Source: Alteromonadaceae bacterium UBA2620 (lineage in GTDB: Bacteria; Pseudomonadota; Gammaproteobacteria; Enterobacterales; Alteromonadaceae). From it: a stretch of 20,494 nucleotides of DNA. Location: positions 445 to 20,938 of the forward strand of contig DDJQ01000015.1 of NCBI GenBank assembly GCA_002339125.1, read 5' to 3'. Position 1 is the stretch's first letter, and the number at the start of each line of letters is the position of its first letter. The notes under the pieces are model-generated. The model worked only from the letters and a program-made list of their open reading frames with translations. It ran no database searches and had not been told where the DNA came from. The translations under genes were made by a program, and so were the position numbers. Shown here in pieces: positions 7,948 to 16,440 of this stretch.

Positions 7948-8730
7948 ATGAAATCCTATAAATCATTCACAGTTGAAGAGCTCGAAGACGCCAAAGGCTG
8001 GGATTTGCCACATGTTGAGCAGCCGGAGTCAACGCAAGAGAGCAAAACTAACGCGCTGAATCGCCGCAGCGACTGGAAATATGAGCCACCGGAAGAACCG
8101 GAAGAAATTAAGCCGCCCACTGCCGAGGAAATAGAAGCCATTCGTCAGGCCGCTTATGAAGAAGGCTATAATGAAGGCAAACAAACCGGCTTTGAAGAAG
8201 GTAAAACCGAAGGCCAGGCGCAAGGCCATGAAGAAGGCCTGGCCAGTGGTCACGAGGCCGGGCTGGCTCAGGGGCTTGAGCAGGGGCAGGCACAAATCAG
8301 CCAGCAAACCGAATTGTGGGAATCGCTGGTCACGCAGCTTCATGAGCCGTTAACCAGGGTAGATGAACAGGTTCGCAAAGAAGTGGTTAAACTGGCCGTC
8401 GCGCTGGCACGTTCGGTAGTGCGCACGGAAGTCAGAACCAATGAAGACATTATTCTTCAGGCGCTCAGCGAAGGGCTTAAAGCGCTGCCGGTGGAAGAAA
8501 ACCATTACAGTATTCATCTTCATCCTGAAGATGTGCAACTGGTACAGGCGCATTTTGGCGAAGAAACGATCAAAGAACGCGGCTGGACACTCATTGATAC
8601 CCCGGGTATGGAGCGCGGCGGGTGCGACATTGTTACCCAACACAATGCCGTGGACCTTTCCATTGAACGGCGCAGTCGCAATGTACTTGATAAATTCCTG
8701 TTAGAGCAGGGCTTATCTGATGACAGTTAG
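7948..8730 (+). CDS. fliH: Flagellar export ATPase regulator FliH
   Basis: This 260-residue cytoplasmic protein binds FliI, inhibits its ATPase, and links it to FliN at the C ring. The N-terminal 60 residues are acidic and probably disordered. Residues 73-113 carry eleven glycines at every fourth position without a break, the GxxxG repeat typical of FliH, here rather long. The C-terminal half (about 120-255) is the helical and globular FliI-binding domain, with conserved-looking segments near KLAVALARSVVR. AGG (7938-7940) lies 7 nt before the ATG. The last 11 nt overlap fliI, which suggests coupled translation of the complex. Confidence 0.95.
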   Translation: MKSYKSFTVEELEDAKGWDLPHVEQPESTQESKTNALNRRSDWKYEPPEEPEEIKPPTAEEIEAIRQAAYEEGYNEGKQTGFEEGKTEGQAQGHEEGLASGHEAGLAQGLEQGQAQISQQTELWESLVTQLHEPLTRVDEQVRKEVVKLAVALARSVVRTEVRTNEDIILQALSEGLKALPVEENHYSIHLHPEDVQLVQAHFGEETIKERGWTLIDTPGMERGGCDIVTQHNAVDLSIERRSRNVLDKFLLEQGLSDDS

Positions 8731-10054
8731 CCTGGCCTCCCATCTACAGCAACTCCAGAAACAGGTACCGTCTCCCCCCGTTGTCGCAGCCGGTAAGCTT
8801 ATTCGTGGTATTGGTCTGACACTTGAGGCGGTAGGCTGTCAATTACCTGTCGGTAGCCAGTGTATGGTGCAAACCATCGACGGGGAAATTGAAGCTGAAG
8901 TGGTTGGCTTTGGCGATCATATTACCTATTTAATGCCTACCGAGGCGGTGCGCGGTATCGTGCCCGGCTCACGGGTGTTACCGCTTAATCGGGACAGTGG
9001 ATTATCCGTGGGGTTAGGGATGCTCGGCAGAGTGGTGGATGGCAATGGCCTGCCGCTTGATGGGCTTGGGCCCATTGAAGCTACTGAACGAGTGCCTACG
9101 ACCAAACCGCCAATTAATCCGCTGGCCCGCCGTACTATCGCCGAACCCATGGATGTGGGCGTGCGCGCAATTAATGCCATCACTACCGTAGGGGTCGGAC
9201 AGCGTATGGGACTATTCGCCGGCAGTGGCGTGGGTAAAAGCGTACTCTTGGGTATGATGACCCGCGGTGCCAAAGCCGATGTGGTGGTGGTTGGTCTGGT
9301 GGGTGAACGGGGCCGCGAGGTAAAAGAATTTATCCACGATATCCTTACTGAAGAAGAACGCCAGCGCGCGGTTGTCGTTGCCGCGCCAGCCGATACTTCG
9401 CCGCTGATGCGGTTAAAGGGCTGCGAAACCGCCGTTACTATCGCCGAATACTTTCGCGATCAGGGCATGAATGTCCTGTTACTTATCGATTCGTTAACCC
9501 GTTATGCCATGGCTCAGCGTGAAATTGCGCTGGCAGTAGGCGAGCCGCCAGCCACCAAAGGTTACCCGCCGTCGGTATTTGCCCGCTTGCCGGCACTGGT
9601 AGAGCGCGCCGGTAATGGCAGCGAAAATCAGGGTTCGATCACGGCTTTTTATACTGTTCTGACAGAAGGTGATGATTTGCAGGATCCGATTGCCGACTCC
9701 GCCCGTGCGATTCTTGACGGTCATATTGTACTGTCACGCTCGCTGGCGGAAAGCGGCCATTACCCCGCCATCGACATAGAGGCCTCTATCAGTCGGGTTA
9801 TGCCGCAGGTTGTGAGTGAAGAACATCTGTTTCAGGCTCGTCGTATTCGCCAGGTTTATTCCACCTATCAGCAAAACCGCGATCTGATTACCCTTGGGGC
9901 TTATACACGAGGCACCGATGCCCGGGTTGATTTAGCCATTAATGCCGAACCCGCCATTAACGCGTTACTGCAACAAGGCATGAAACAGGTGACCGCTTAC
10001 GACGAAAGCCTGGAAGCCATGAGTAAGCTGGCTGGCGGCTTAGGTAAAGGCTAA
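8720..10054 (+). CDS. fliI: Flagellum-specific export ATPase FliI
   Basis: This 444-residue member of the F1-beta-like export ATPases helps load and unfold export substrates at the base of the flagellum. The catalytic core has Walker A AGSGVGKS (167-174, K173), the GERGRE motif with the likely catalytic E196, and Walker B LLLIDSLTR (253-261, D257). EPPATKGYPPSVF (275-287) is a further family-typical block. All key residues are present. The first 25 residues should hold the FliH-binding part. The start lies inside the end of fliH (11-nt overlap), and AGGG near 8708-8711 can serve as its ribosome binding site. The flanking fliH and fliJ exclude the F-type ATPase beta subunit. Confidence 0.97.
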   Translation: MTVSLASHLQQLQKQVPSPPVVAAGKLIRGIGLTLEAVGCQLPVGSQCMVQTIDGEIEAEVVGFGDHITYLMPTEAVRGIVPGSRVLPLNRDSGLSVGLGMLGRVVDGNGLPLDGLGPIEATERVPTTKPPINPLARRTIAEPMDVGVRAINAITTVGVGQRMGLFAGSGVGKSVLLGMMTRGAKADVVVVGLVGERGREVKEFIHDILTEEERQRAVVVAAPADTSPLMRLKGCETAVTIAEYFRDQGMNVLLLIDSLTRYAMAQREIALAVGEPPATKGYPPSVFARLPALVERAGNGSENQGSITAFYTVLTEGDDLQDPIADSARAILDGHIVLSRSLAESGHYPAIDIEASISRVMPQVVSEEHLFQARRIRQVYSTYQQNRDLITLGAYTRGTDARVDLAINAEPAINALLQQGMKQVTAYDESLEAMSKLAGGLGKG

Positions 10055-10059
10055 TAGCG

Positions 10060-10524
10060 ATGGCCCGTAACGATGTTACCCGTTCTATTGAGCAGCTAGC
10101 CACCGTTTTACGGATGGAGCTGGAAAAAGAAAACAAAGCCTTAAATGCCTTTCGTCTGGCTCAGGATTATCATCAGCAACAGCGTACCAAACTCACCAGC
10201 CTGCAACAGTACCGCATGGATTATGTACGGCAGCTCCAGCAGGAGGGCAGTGGTGGCGTAAAGGCGCATCACTATCAACAGCGTTTGTCCTTTGTAGCCA
10301 AGCTGGATAAAGCCTGTGAGCAGCAGGGCCACGTTATTGCCCAGTGTAAAATGGCGGCCGACCAGCGTCGCACCCAGTGGCTGGCCCAGCAGCGCCGACG
10401 TCAGGCCGTTGAAAAGCTCATCGAAAAGAAAGACCAGAGCCTGCAGATTATCGACAACCGTATCGAACAACAGATGATGGATGAGCTGGCTACCCAGCGT
10501 CTGTTACGCCGCTCTATCTCCTGA
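10060..10524 (+). CDS. fliJ: Flagellar export protein FliJ
   Basis: This 154-residue protein is almost wholly helical and rich in Gln, Lys and Arg, as expected for the two-helix coiled coil of FliJ. FliJ is the central stalk of the FliI ring and contacts FlhA. Residues L48, Y51, Y55, F78, L82 and A85 keep the spacing of the FlhA-contact residues described for Salmonella FliJ (recalled from the literature, offset of six). AAAGG (10046-10050) lies 9 nt before the ATG, in the end of fliI. It is the last gene of the fliE block. The 109-nt gap that follows holds a new promoter rather than a clear terminator. Confidence 0.92.
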   Translation: MARNDVTRSIEQLATVLRMELEKENKALNAFRLAQDYHQQQRTKLTSLQQYRMDYVRQLQQEGSGGVKAHHYQQRLSFVAKLDKACEQQGHVIAQCKMAADQRRTQWLAQQRRRQAVEKLIEKKDQSLQIIDNRIEQQMMDELATQRLLRRSIS

Positions 10525-10542
10525 CCCCGCCATTAATAAAAG

Positions 10543-10558
10543 TGGCGCACTCTTTGCA
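10543..10558 (+). promoter_or_regulatory. Sigma-54 (-24/-12) promoter for fliK and downstream genes
   Basis: TGGCGCA-CTCT-TTGCA has GG at 10544-10545 and GC at 10556-10557, separated by exactly 10 nt, with a perfect TTGCA -12 element. It starts 18 nt after the fliJ stop. Transcription would begin near 10569, about 65 nt before fliK. No terminator separates it from fliJ, so read-through from the fliE promoter is also likely. Confidence 0.85.
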
Positions 10559-10633
10559 AAATCAATACTGAAGCGACTAATACTGATGTAACAACACATC
10601 AAATTCAAGCAGTTAGGTATTGAGGACTCGGTT

Positions 10634-12835
10634 ATGATGCAACAGCTTGCCACGCAACGATCACAAATTGCCGCCTTCCCGGAGACATTGCCGGAAAGTG
10701 CTGCCAAACGTGATCCTGCTCAAACCAGTGAGTCTGTATTACCTGTCAGCCCTGATCAGTCGGTAACAGCAAAGTCAGGCAACAGTGCGCCGGCAAAAGA
10801 TAGCTTTGCCGAGGTACTTAATCGCCAGCGTGGCGACGAACAAGCTGCTGAGGCAAAAAGCAAAGCCGCTGAAGAGAGTAAGTCAGCGTCAGAGAACGAG
10901 GAATTAGCGGCCTCGTCATCAGCTCAGCAGAGCAAGAAAGAAACCTCTGAGGCAAACAGTACAGCCAAAACAGAGAGCGGTGAGTCAACTGGCGATCCGG
11001 TTGGCTATCCGATTGGCGATCAAGCCAGTAAAACAACAGACAAACTTGCCGGTGATTCAGAAAGCGACGCAAAAGCGACGTCAGGTAAAATGCCCGGCGG
11101 CGCTGAAGAGCAGATAGAGACTAACGAGCGTCAGGTTTCTGCCGCTCAGACAGCTCAGGAGCGCATCGACAGCATTGCCGCTGCCGAGGAGGATATTGCC
11201 GATATTTCTATGTTGCTGGGCGGCAATGCTAATCCCACGGCCGATGGCGAAACGGATTATCTTGCTTTGGTAGATGCGGTACGTGCCCTGCAGGATAAGT
11301 TAACCCCGGCCGGAAGCAACCCGGCAACCCCCAATGAGCCGCTTAGTAGCGAAGATATTATCAGTATGTTGCCAACCGATATGGGGCAACCCATAAAGGG
11401 GGACGTGCTAACCAAATTGCAGGACTGGCTGAATAGCCTGTTGCCAGGTGAGCTGCCAGAGGATATTCAGGCCTCACCACTGCAACAAATGCGCGGTGCT
11501 GAACAGGTACTCTCCGATCTGATGGCATTGGTGAAGCAGGTCAAAGCCGGCGCAGCAAGTGAAGAGGCGGGAACCGAAAACAGCATATCTACCTCTGACT
11601 CTTCTTTACTAGCGGCTGTAGAGAACGTGACGGCAGAGTCAGCAGATAAAGCCGCTGAAGATGCGCAACTGTCAGAAGAAAACCTGGTAGCTCTGGCCAT
11701 GGCATTGTTACAGGGATTACCCGGTGAGCGTCAGAACGCAAATAATGATACCAACCCCGCCGCCGAGGAAGGTGAACAGGCGTTATTACCTGAACTAGTA
11801 GCGGCTAACGTGCAATTGGCCGAAGAACCGATTGCCGTGGCAGAGGCAACAGACGAAGCGTTAATTAATCAGGCTGCGTTGCTGGTAAGTCTCATGCGTC
11901 AGGCTCAACACAATGCAGAAACTGCGAAAACCGAGACTACCGTTAATGCCGACAAAGCGCCCGTAAAAGTAACCGACCTCGATGCGCTGACATCGATGCT
12001 TAGCGAAAGTAACGATAAGACGTTACAGGAACTGGCCCAGGTGATGACCGATAGTGCCAGTAAAGCCAACCCGGCACTCACCGATACCCAGTTAAGTCAG
12101 ATGCGCAGCCAGTTAACGACCGGCCTTGAAGAAATGCGCGCGCAGTTAAAGCAGGGTCATCAACCGGCTATTGATCTCGCAGCGCTGGTGCAGCAAACCG
12201 TGCAGGATGTCGCCCCGGAAAATACACAGAACATAGCGTTACCGGTCATGCAGGATGTTCAGCAACTCAGCCAGCTTGCTTCAATGGCCGGCATGAGCCA
12301 GGGGCAGGAACAACAATTAGGTGAGCTGATCACCGTAGCCCGGGATGTGCTGGTTCATGAAACCCGCCAGCAGCACGGTGATACCCTTAAATCCATGCAA
12401 CAGCAATCCGTTTTCGATAAGCCGGTCAATGTGCAGCAAACCCAGGGCCAGCAACAAATTGCCGAGAAGATCCGCTGGATGGTAAATGGTCGTCAGTCGA
12501 TGGCTGAAATCCGTCTTGATCCACCGGAAATGGGCAGCATGCAGATCCGCCTGAACGTGTCGGGCGACAGCGCTTCGGTAAGTTTTGTGGTGCAATCTCA
12601 GCAGGCCAAAGAAGCGCTGAACGAAGCTATGCCGCGATTACGGGATATGTTCTCTGAGCAGGGGCTGGATTTAGGCGAGTCCTTTGTCAGTCAGCAAAAC
12701 AGTGGTGAAGCCGGCGACGGAGAATTTGCCGATCAGCAGGGCGGTGGCTTTGGTGAATCGGCTGACGAAGAGACAAAAAGTCAGGAAACTCACGTTGTCC
12801 GACCTGCAAACGGCCTGATTGACGACTATGTTTAA
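10634..12835 (+). CDS. fliK: Flagellar hook-length control protein FliK
   Basis: This 733-residue protein measures hook length and switches the export gate, through FlhB, from hook to filament substrates. It is recognised by the C-terminal Flg_hook domain (about 600-700), with LDPPEMG at 628-634 and following beta strands. The N-terminal roughly 600 residues are low-complexity, rich in Ala, Glu, Ser, Gln and Asp, and poorly conserved, as is usual for the ruler part. The protein is much longer than enterobacterial FliK (about 400). The last 40 residues are acidic and Gly-rich. GAGGA (10622-10626) is a good ribosome binding site for ATG 10634; ATG 10637 is an equivalent start. Position between fliJ and fliL fits. 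Confidence 0.93.
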   Translation: MMQQLATQRSQIAAFPETLPESAAKRDPAQTSESVLPVSPDQSVTAKSGNSAPAKDSFAEVLNRQRGDEQAAEAKSKAAEESKSASENEELAASSSAQQSKKETSEANSTAKTESGESTGDPVGYPIGDQASKTTDKLAGDSESDAKATSGKMPGGAEEQIETNERQVSAAQTAQERIDSIAAAEEDIADISMLLGGNANPTADGETDYLALVDAVRALQDKLTPAGSNPATPNEPLSSEDIISMLPTDMGQPIKGDVLTKLQDWLNSLLPGELPEDIQASPLQQMRGAEQVLSDLMALVKQVKAGAASEEAGTENSISTSDSSLLAAVENVTAESADKAAEDAQLSEENLVALAMALLQGLPGERQNANNDTNPAAEEGEQALLPELVAANVQLAEEPIAVAEATDEALINQAALLVSLMRQAQHNAETAKTETTVNADKAPVKVTDLDALTSMLSESNDKTLQELAQVMTDSASKANPALTDTQLSQMRSQLTTGLEEMRAQLKQGHQPAIDLAALVQQTVQDVAPENTQNIALPVMQDVQQLSQLASMAGMSQGQEQQLGELITVARDVLVHETRQQHGDTLKSMQQQSVFDKPVNVQQTQGQQQIAEKIRWMVNGRQSMAEIRLDPPEMGSMQIRLNVSGDSASVSFVVQSQQAKEALNEAMPRLRDMFSEQGLDLGESFVSQQNSGEAGDGEFADQQGGGFGESADEETKSQETHVVRPANGLIDDYV

Positions 12836-12917
12836 TGAAAACATAACGTTTGCCGTTGCCATTTATTGGTGAGCAGACATAATACGCCTAATTTGTGTAG
12901 GTGAGAGTGATAGGAAA

Positions 12918-13448
12918 ATGGCTGAAGAAGAGTTACAGATTGAAGAAACCGGTGGTAAGAAAAGCAAGCTGATGCTGATCATCATTATCGCCGTAGTGCT
13001 GATTGGCGGTGGTGGTGCAGCGTACTTCTTCTTATTTGCCGGCGGCGACGAACCAACGGCAGCCGAGCAACTGGCGGCCGAAGGTGGTGGTCAGGCGGCC
13101 GCAATGCCAGAGGCTAACGCCAGTGTGGGCACAGCGCTTTATGTGGCAATGCCACGGCCGATTGTATTTAATGTGCCGGGCTCAGGCCGTGACAGACTGG
13201 TACAGATTAAGGTTCAGTTAATGGTGCGTGGCACCGATAACGAGGAAAAGGCAAAAACGCATATTCCCCTAATCGAAGGTACATTGCTGCAAACCTTCAG
13301 CGCCAGCAACGCTGATGACCTGGTAACAGAGCCGGGTAAAATTGAGTTAAGAGACAATGCCCTGGAAGCGGTGCAAAACGCACTGAAGGACATTGCCGGT
13401 GGTGAAGTGGTTGAACGGGTTCTGTTTACCGACTTCGTTATGCAATAG
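12918..13448 (+). CDS. fliL: Flagellar basal-body-associated protein FliL
   Basis: This 176-residue, single-pass inner-membrane protein surrounds or supports the stator units. A short charged N-terminus is followed by one membrane segment (about 18-40) with a Gly-rich middle. A low-complexity Ala/Gly/Glu linker (about 43-72) leads to the periplasmic FliL domain (about 75-176). The C-terminal part around DIAGGEVVERVLFTDFVMQ is typical of the family. AGGA (12911-12914) is the ribosome binding site. The 82-nt gap after fliK has no sigma-54 site that I can find, so it is probably transcribed from the fliK promoter. fliM follows after 12 nt. Confidence 0.95.
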   Translation: MAEEELQIEETGGKKSKLMLIIIIAVVLIGGGGAAYFFLFAGGDEPTAAEQLAAEGGGQAAAMPEANASVGTALYVAMPRPIVFNVPGSGRDRLVQIKVQLMVRGTDNEEKAKTHIPLIEGTLLQTFSASNADDLVTEPGKIELRDNALEAVQNALKDIAGGEVVERVLFTDFVMQ

Positions 13449-13460
13449 CAGGAGTTCGCT

Positions 13461-14519
13461 GTGAGCGATTTATTATCACAAGATGAAATTGATGCGCTGC
13501 TCCATGGGGTAGACGACGTCGAGGAAGAAGAAGTCGCCCATGATCCGGGAGACTCGTCGGCGCTCGAGTATGACTTTTCATCACAGGATCGTATCGTTCG
13601 TGGCCGAATGCCAACACTGGAAATTGTTAATGAGCGATTCGCCCGGCACTTAAGGGTGAGTCTGTTCAATATGATGCGCCGCAGTGCGGAAGTGTCGATT
13701 AACGGGATTCAGATGATTAAGTTTGGTGAGTACATTCACACCCTGTTTGTACCAACCAGCCTGAACATGGTGCGTTTCAGACCGTTAAAAGGCACTGGCC
13801 TGATAACCATGGAAGCGCGCCTGGTATTTATTCTGGTGGATAACTTCTTTGGTGGTGATGGCCGTTACCACGCGAAAATTGAGGGGCGGGAGTTTACGCC
13901 CACTGAGCGGCGTATTATTCAGATGCTGCTGAAAATCATCTTCGAGGATTACAAGGAAGCCTGGGCGCCGGTAATGGATGTGTCGTTTGAATACCTCGAC
14001 TCCGAAGTTAACCCGGCCATGGCTAACATTGTCAGCCCCACGGAAGTGGTGGTGATCAGTTCATTCCACATTGAACTGGACGGCGGTGGTGGTGATTTCC
14101 ACGTGTCACTGCCTTACTCAATGCTGGAACCCATCCGTGAACTGCTCGATGCCGGTGTGCAGAGCGATAAGGAAGATACGGATCTGCGCTGGAGTAAAGC
14201 GCTGCGGGATGAAATTATGGACGTGCATGTGGAACTCAGCACGCACATGCTGGATTTTGAGGTGTCATTACGGGATGTCATGAACTTCAAGCCCGGCGAT
14301 ATTATCCCTATTGAAATGCCCGAGCATATTACAGTGTTGATTGAAGATTTACCTACCTTCCGGGCTAAGCTGGGGCGGTCGAGGGAAAATCTGGCCCTGA
14401 AGATTGCAGAGAAGATACCCAGACCTACCTCCGTGAAGTCTGAGTTACAGTTACTTACCCGCGGTGGCCGGATCATCGATAACGATGCCGAACTGCAGGT
14501 ACTGGAAGAAGATTTATAG
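13461..14519 (+). CDS. fliM: Flagellar motor switch protein FliM
   Basis: This 352-residue C-ring protein binds phospho-CheY and changes rotation sense. The N-terminal LSQDEIDALL (5-14) is the CheY-binding motif. An acidic linker leads to the CheC-like middle domain, with GGDGR (131-135) at the FliG contact. The C-terminal SpoA domain (about 260-340) pairs with FliN. The start is GTG at 13461, confirmed because it gives the expected N-terminal motif and because AGGAG (13450-13454) lies 6 nt upstream. All expected regions are present. It lies 34 nt before fliN, its partner in the switch. Confidence 0.97.
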   Translation: MSDLLSQDEIDALLHGVDDVEEEEVAHDPGDSSALEYDFSSQDRIVRGRMPTLEIVNERFARHLRVSLFNMMRRSAEVSINGIQMIKFGEYIHTLFVPTSLNMVRFRPLKGTGLITMEARLVFILVDNFFGGDGRYHAKIEGREFTPTERRIIQMLLKIIFEDYKEAWAPVMDVSFEYLDSEVNPAMANIVSPTEVVVISSFHIELDGGGGDFHVSLPYSMLEPIRELLDAGVQSDKEDTDLRWSKALRDEIMDVHVELSTHMLDFEVSLRDVMNFKPGDIIPIEMPEHITVLIEDLPTFRAKLGRSRENLALKIAEKIPRPTSVKSELQLLTRGGRIIDNDAELQVLEEDL

Positions 14520-14553
14520 TCGCAAGACAGATTGAGAAATAAGAGGCGAGATC

Positions 14554-14964
14554 ATGAGTGAAGAAGACGGTATGGACGATTGGGCCGCAGCCATGGCTGA
14601 ACAGGCCGATGCTGAGTCCGAAAGCGAAGGGGGTGACGACGACGGCGTCCGCGTAGCTGAACTTGACGAACTGTCTGATGACGCGCCCATCACCCAGGAA
14701 GAGAAAAAGAAACTCGATACCATTCTGGATATCCCGGTAACCATTTCCATGGAAGTCGGTCGTAGTCAGATCAGTATCCGTAACCTGCTGCAATTAAACC
14801 AGGGCTCAGTGGTTGAGCTTGACCGCGTAGCAGGTGAACCGTTAGACGTTCTTGTAAATGGCACGCTGATTGCTCATGGAGAAGTAGTAGTGGTCAACGA
14901 CAAGTTCGGGATTCGGTTAACGGATGTTATTAGTCAAATCGAGAGAATCAAAAAGCTCAGGTAA
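14554..14964 (+). CDS. fliN: Flagellar motor switch protein FliN
   Basis: This 136-residue protein forms the base of the C ring with FliM and docks FliH-FliI. The first 50 residues are acidic and probably disordered. Residues 58-133 form a SpoA domain, with the family-typical LDIPVTISMEVGRS stretch and the block around LVNGTLIAHGEVVVVNDKFGIRLTD. GAGG (14543-14546) lies 7 nt before the ATG. The last 41 nt overlap the only usable start of fliO. Confidence 0.97.
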   Translation: MSEEDGMDDWAAAMAEQADAESESEGGDDDGVRVAELDELSDDAPITQEEKKKLDTILDIPVTISMEVGRSQISIRNLLQLNQGSVVELDRVAGEPLDVLVNGTLIAHGEVVVVNDKFGIRLTDVISQIERIKKLR

Positions 14965-15415
14965 ATTTCCTTTCAAAACAGGGGGATGCTTTGTCTCCCT
15001 GGTTTCAACACTGTATTGTGCTGAGGCGCAGGCCGCCAACTCCATCACCAATCCCAGCTCAGTACTGTCAATTTTTCTATCATTGCTGCTGATTGTCGCG
15101 ATTATATTCTCCCTCGCTTACGTAATGCGACGGTTTAATGTCACTCCCGGCAGTTCCGGTCAGTTAAAAGTCGTTGCCAGCCTGTCGGCAGGCGCCCGCG
15201 AACGGGTTATGGTGTTGCAGGTGGGCGATGAGCAGCACCTGATTGGCGTGACCGCGCAAAACATCAATCATCTCAGCAAACTTGAACAGCCCCTGGAAAA
15301 CGTCACCGGCAACGCCGCTGGCAACGGTGGTGGCGCGGCTTTCAAACAAAAGCTGGTGCAGGCCATGGCGCAAAAAATGAATCCGGGTATGAAGGACAAC
15401 AACGATGACAAATAA
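14924..15415 (+). CDS. fliO: Flagellar biosynthetic protein FliO
   Basis: This 163-residue small membrane protein assists assembly of the FliP ring of the export gate. One strong membrane segment lies at about 47-67, followed by a basic patch (MRRFNV) and a small cytoplasmic domain with the family-like VVASLSAGARERVMVLQVGDEQHLIGVT (its start near residue 81). Ahead of the membrane segment, residues about 22-37 resemble a signal peptide ending AQA, preceded by an unusually long n-region. ATG 14924, inside fliN, is the only ATG, GTG or TTG in frame before the membrane segment, and a stop lies one codon upstream. No good ribosome binding site precedes it, so the true start may be unusual. The last 11 nt overlap fliP. 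Confidence 0.88.
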   Translation: MLLVKSRESKSSGKFPFKTGGCFVSLVSTLYCAEAQAANSITNPSSVLSIFLSLLLIVAIIFSLAYVMRRFNVTPGSSGQLKVVASLSAGARERVMVLQVGDEQHLIGVTAQNINHLSKLEQPLENVTGNAAGNGGGAAFKQKLVQAMAQKMNPGMKDNNDDK

Positions 15416-16166
15416 AATGAAAGCCATCGTCATACTCCTGTTGGCCGGTATGTTGTTATCACTACCAGCCGTTGCTCAGCAAGGCATCCCGGCCGTAACT
15501 GTTACCAATAATGGCGATGGTACCCAGGATTACACCATGACCCTGCAGGCGCTGTTTATCATGACTGCGCTGAGCCTGATCCCGGCGTTTATCATGATGA
15601 TGACCTCGTTTACCCGAATCATCGTAGTACTGTCAATTTTGCGTCAGGCCATTGGTCTGCAGCAGTCCCCCTCTAATCAGATTCTGGTTGGCGTGAGTCT
15701 GTTTTTGTCACTGTTTATCATGACACCGGTCTTCGATGAAATTAACGTTCGCGCGTTGCAGCCTTATCTGGACGAAGAAATGACCTCCATGGAGGCCTTT
15801 GAGCAGGCAAAAGGGCCCATGCGTGCCTTTATGCTGTCGCAAACCCGGGTCAAGGATTTAGAAACCTTTGTGTCGATTGCCGGTGAGGAAGACCAATACG
15901 CCGATCCAACCGAAGTACCGCTAAACATCCTTATCCCGGCATTTGTTACCAGTGAATTAAAAACGGCATTTCAGATAGGTTTTATGCTGTTTATTCCGTT
16001 TTTGATTATCGACCTGGTGGTCGCCTCGATCCTGATGTCGATGGGGATGATGATGCTGTCACCGATGATCGTGTCATTGCCCTTTAAACTGATGTTATTT
16101 GTACTGGTGGATGGCTGGAATCTGATTTTCGGCACCCTGGCCACCAGTTTCGGAATGGGAGTCTGA
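15405..16166 (+). CDS. fliP: Flagellar export gate protein FliP
   Basis: This 253-residue protein forms the core ring of the type III export gate with FliQ and FliR. A clear signal peptide (residues 1-24, cleavage after AVA) is typical of FliP. The conserved block MMTSFTRIIVVLSILRQAIG (65-84) follows in the first membrane helix, and three further membrane segments lie at about 92-108, 190-210 and 212-245. Length is normal. AAGGA (15392-15396) lies 8 nt before ATG 15405. A second in-frame ATG at 15417 is possible but less well placed. The 11-nt overlap with fliO suggests coupled translation. Confidence 0.97.
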   Translation: MTNKMKAIVILLLAGMLLSLPAVAQQGIPAVTVTNNGDGTQDYTMTLQALFIMTALSLIPAFIMMMTSFTRIIVVLSILRQAIGLQQSPSNQILVGVSLFLSLFIMTPVFDEINVRALQPYLDEEMTSMEAFEQAKGPMRAFMLSQTRVKDLETFVSIAGEEDQYADPTEVPLNILIPAFVTSELKTAFQIGFMLFIPFLIIDLVVASILMSMGMMMLSPMIVSLPFKLMLFVLVDGWNLIFGTLATSFGMGV

Positions 16167-16170
16167 CCCG

Positions 16171-16440
16171 ATGAGCCCAGAGGTCTTTGTTGAAATCCTG
16201 CGTGAGTCTATGTTTATGGTGATCCTGCTGGTATCGGCAGTGATCGTACCGAGCATGATTGTTGGCCTGGTGGTGGCAGTCTTCCAGGCGGCCACCTCAA
16301 TCAACGAACAAACCATGAGTTTCCTGCCGCGCTTAATTGTTACGCTGCTGGCGCTGAGCTGGGGAGGAAACTGGCTGGTACAGAAGCTGATGGATTTTAC
16401 CTTCCATATGGTTGAGCAAATTCCGCAGGTGGTGGGCTAA
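16171..16440 (+). CDS. fliQ: Flagellar export gate protein FliQ
   Basis: This 89-residue protein of exactly the family size has two membrane helices (about 15-38 and 52-72). Between them lies a short charged turn with the conserved AATSINEQTMSFLP-like region. It packs as four copies around FliP and FliR in the export gate. GGGAG (16157-16161), within the end of fliP, serves as its ribosome binding site 9 nt upstream. The stop codon abuts the fliR start (TAAATG). Confidence 0.97.
   Translation: MSPEVFVEILRESMFMVILLVSAVIVPSMIVGLVVAVFQAATSINEQTMSFLPRLIVTLLALSWGGNWLVQKLMDFTFHMVEQIPQVVG

Noticed and set aside
12836..12917. A promoter in the fliK-fliL gap
   Set aside because: No GG-N10-GC pair with sigma-54-like context and no convincing -35/-10 pair was found; read-through from fliK is simpler.
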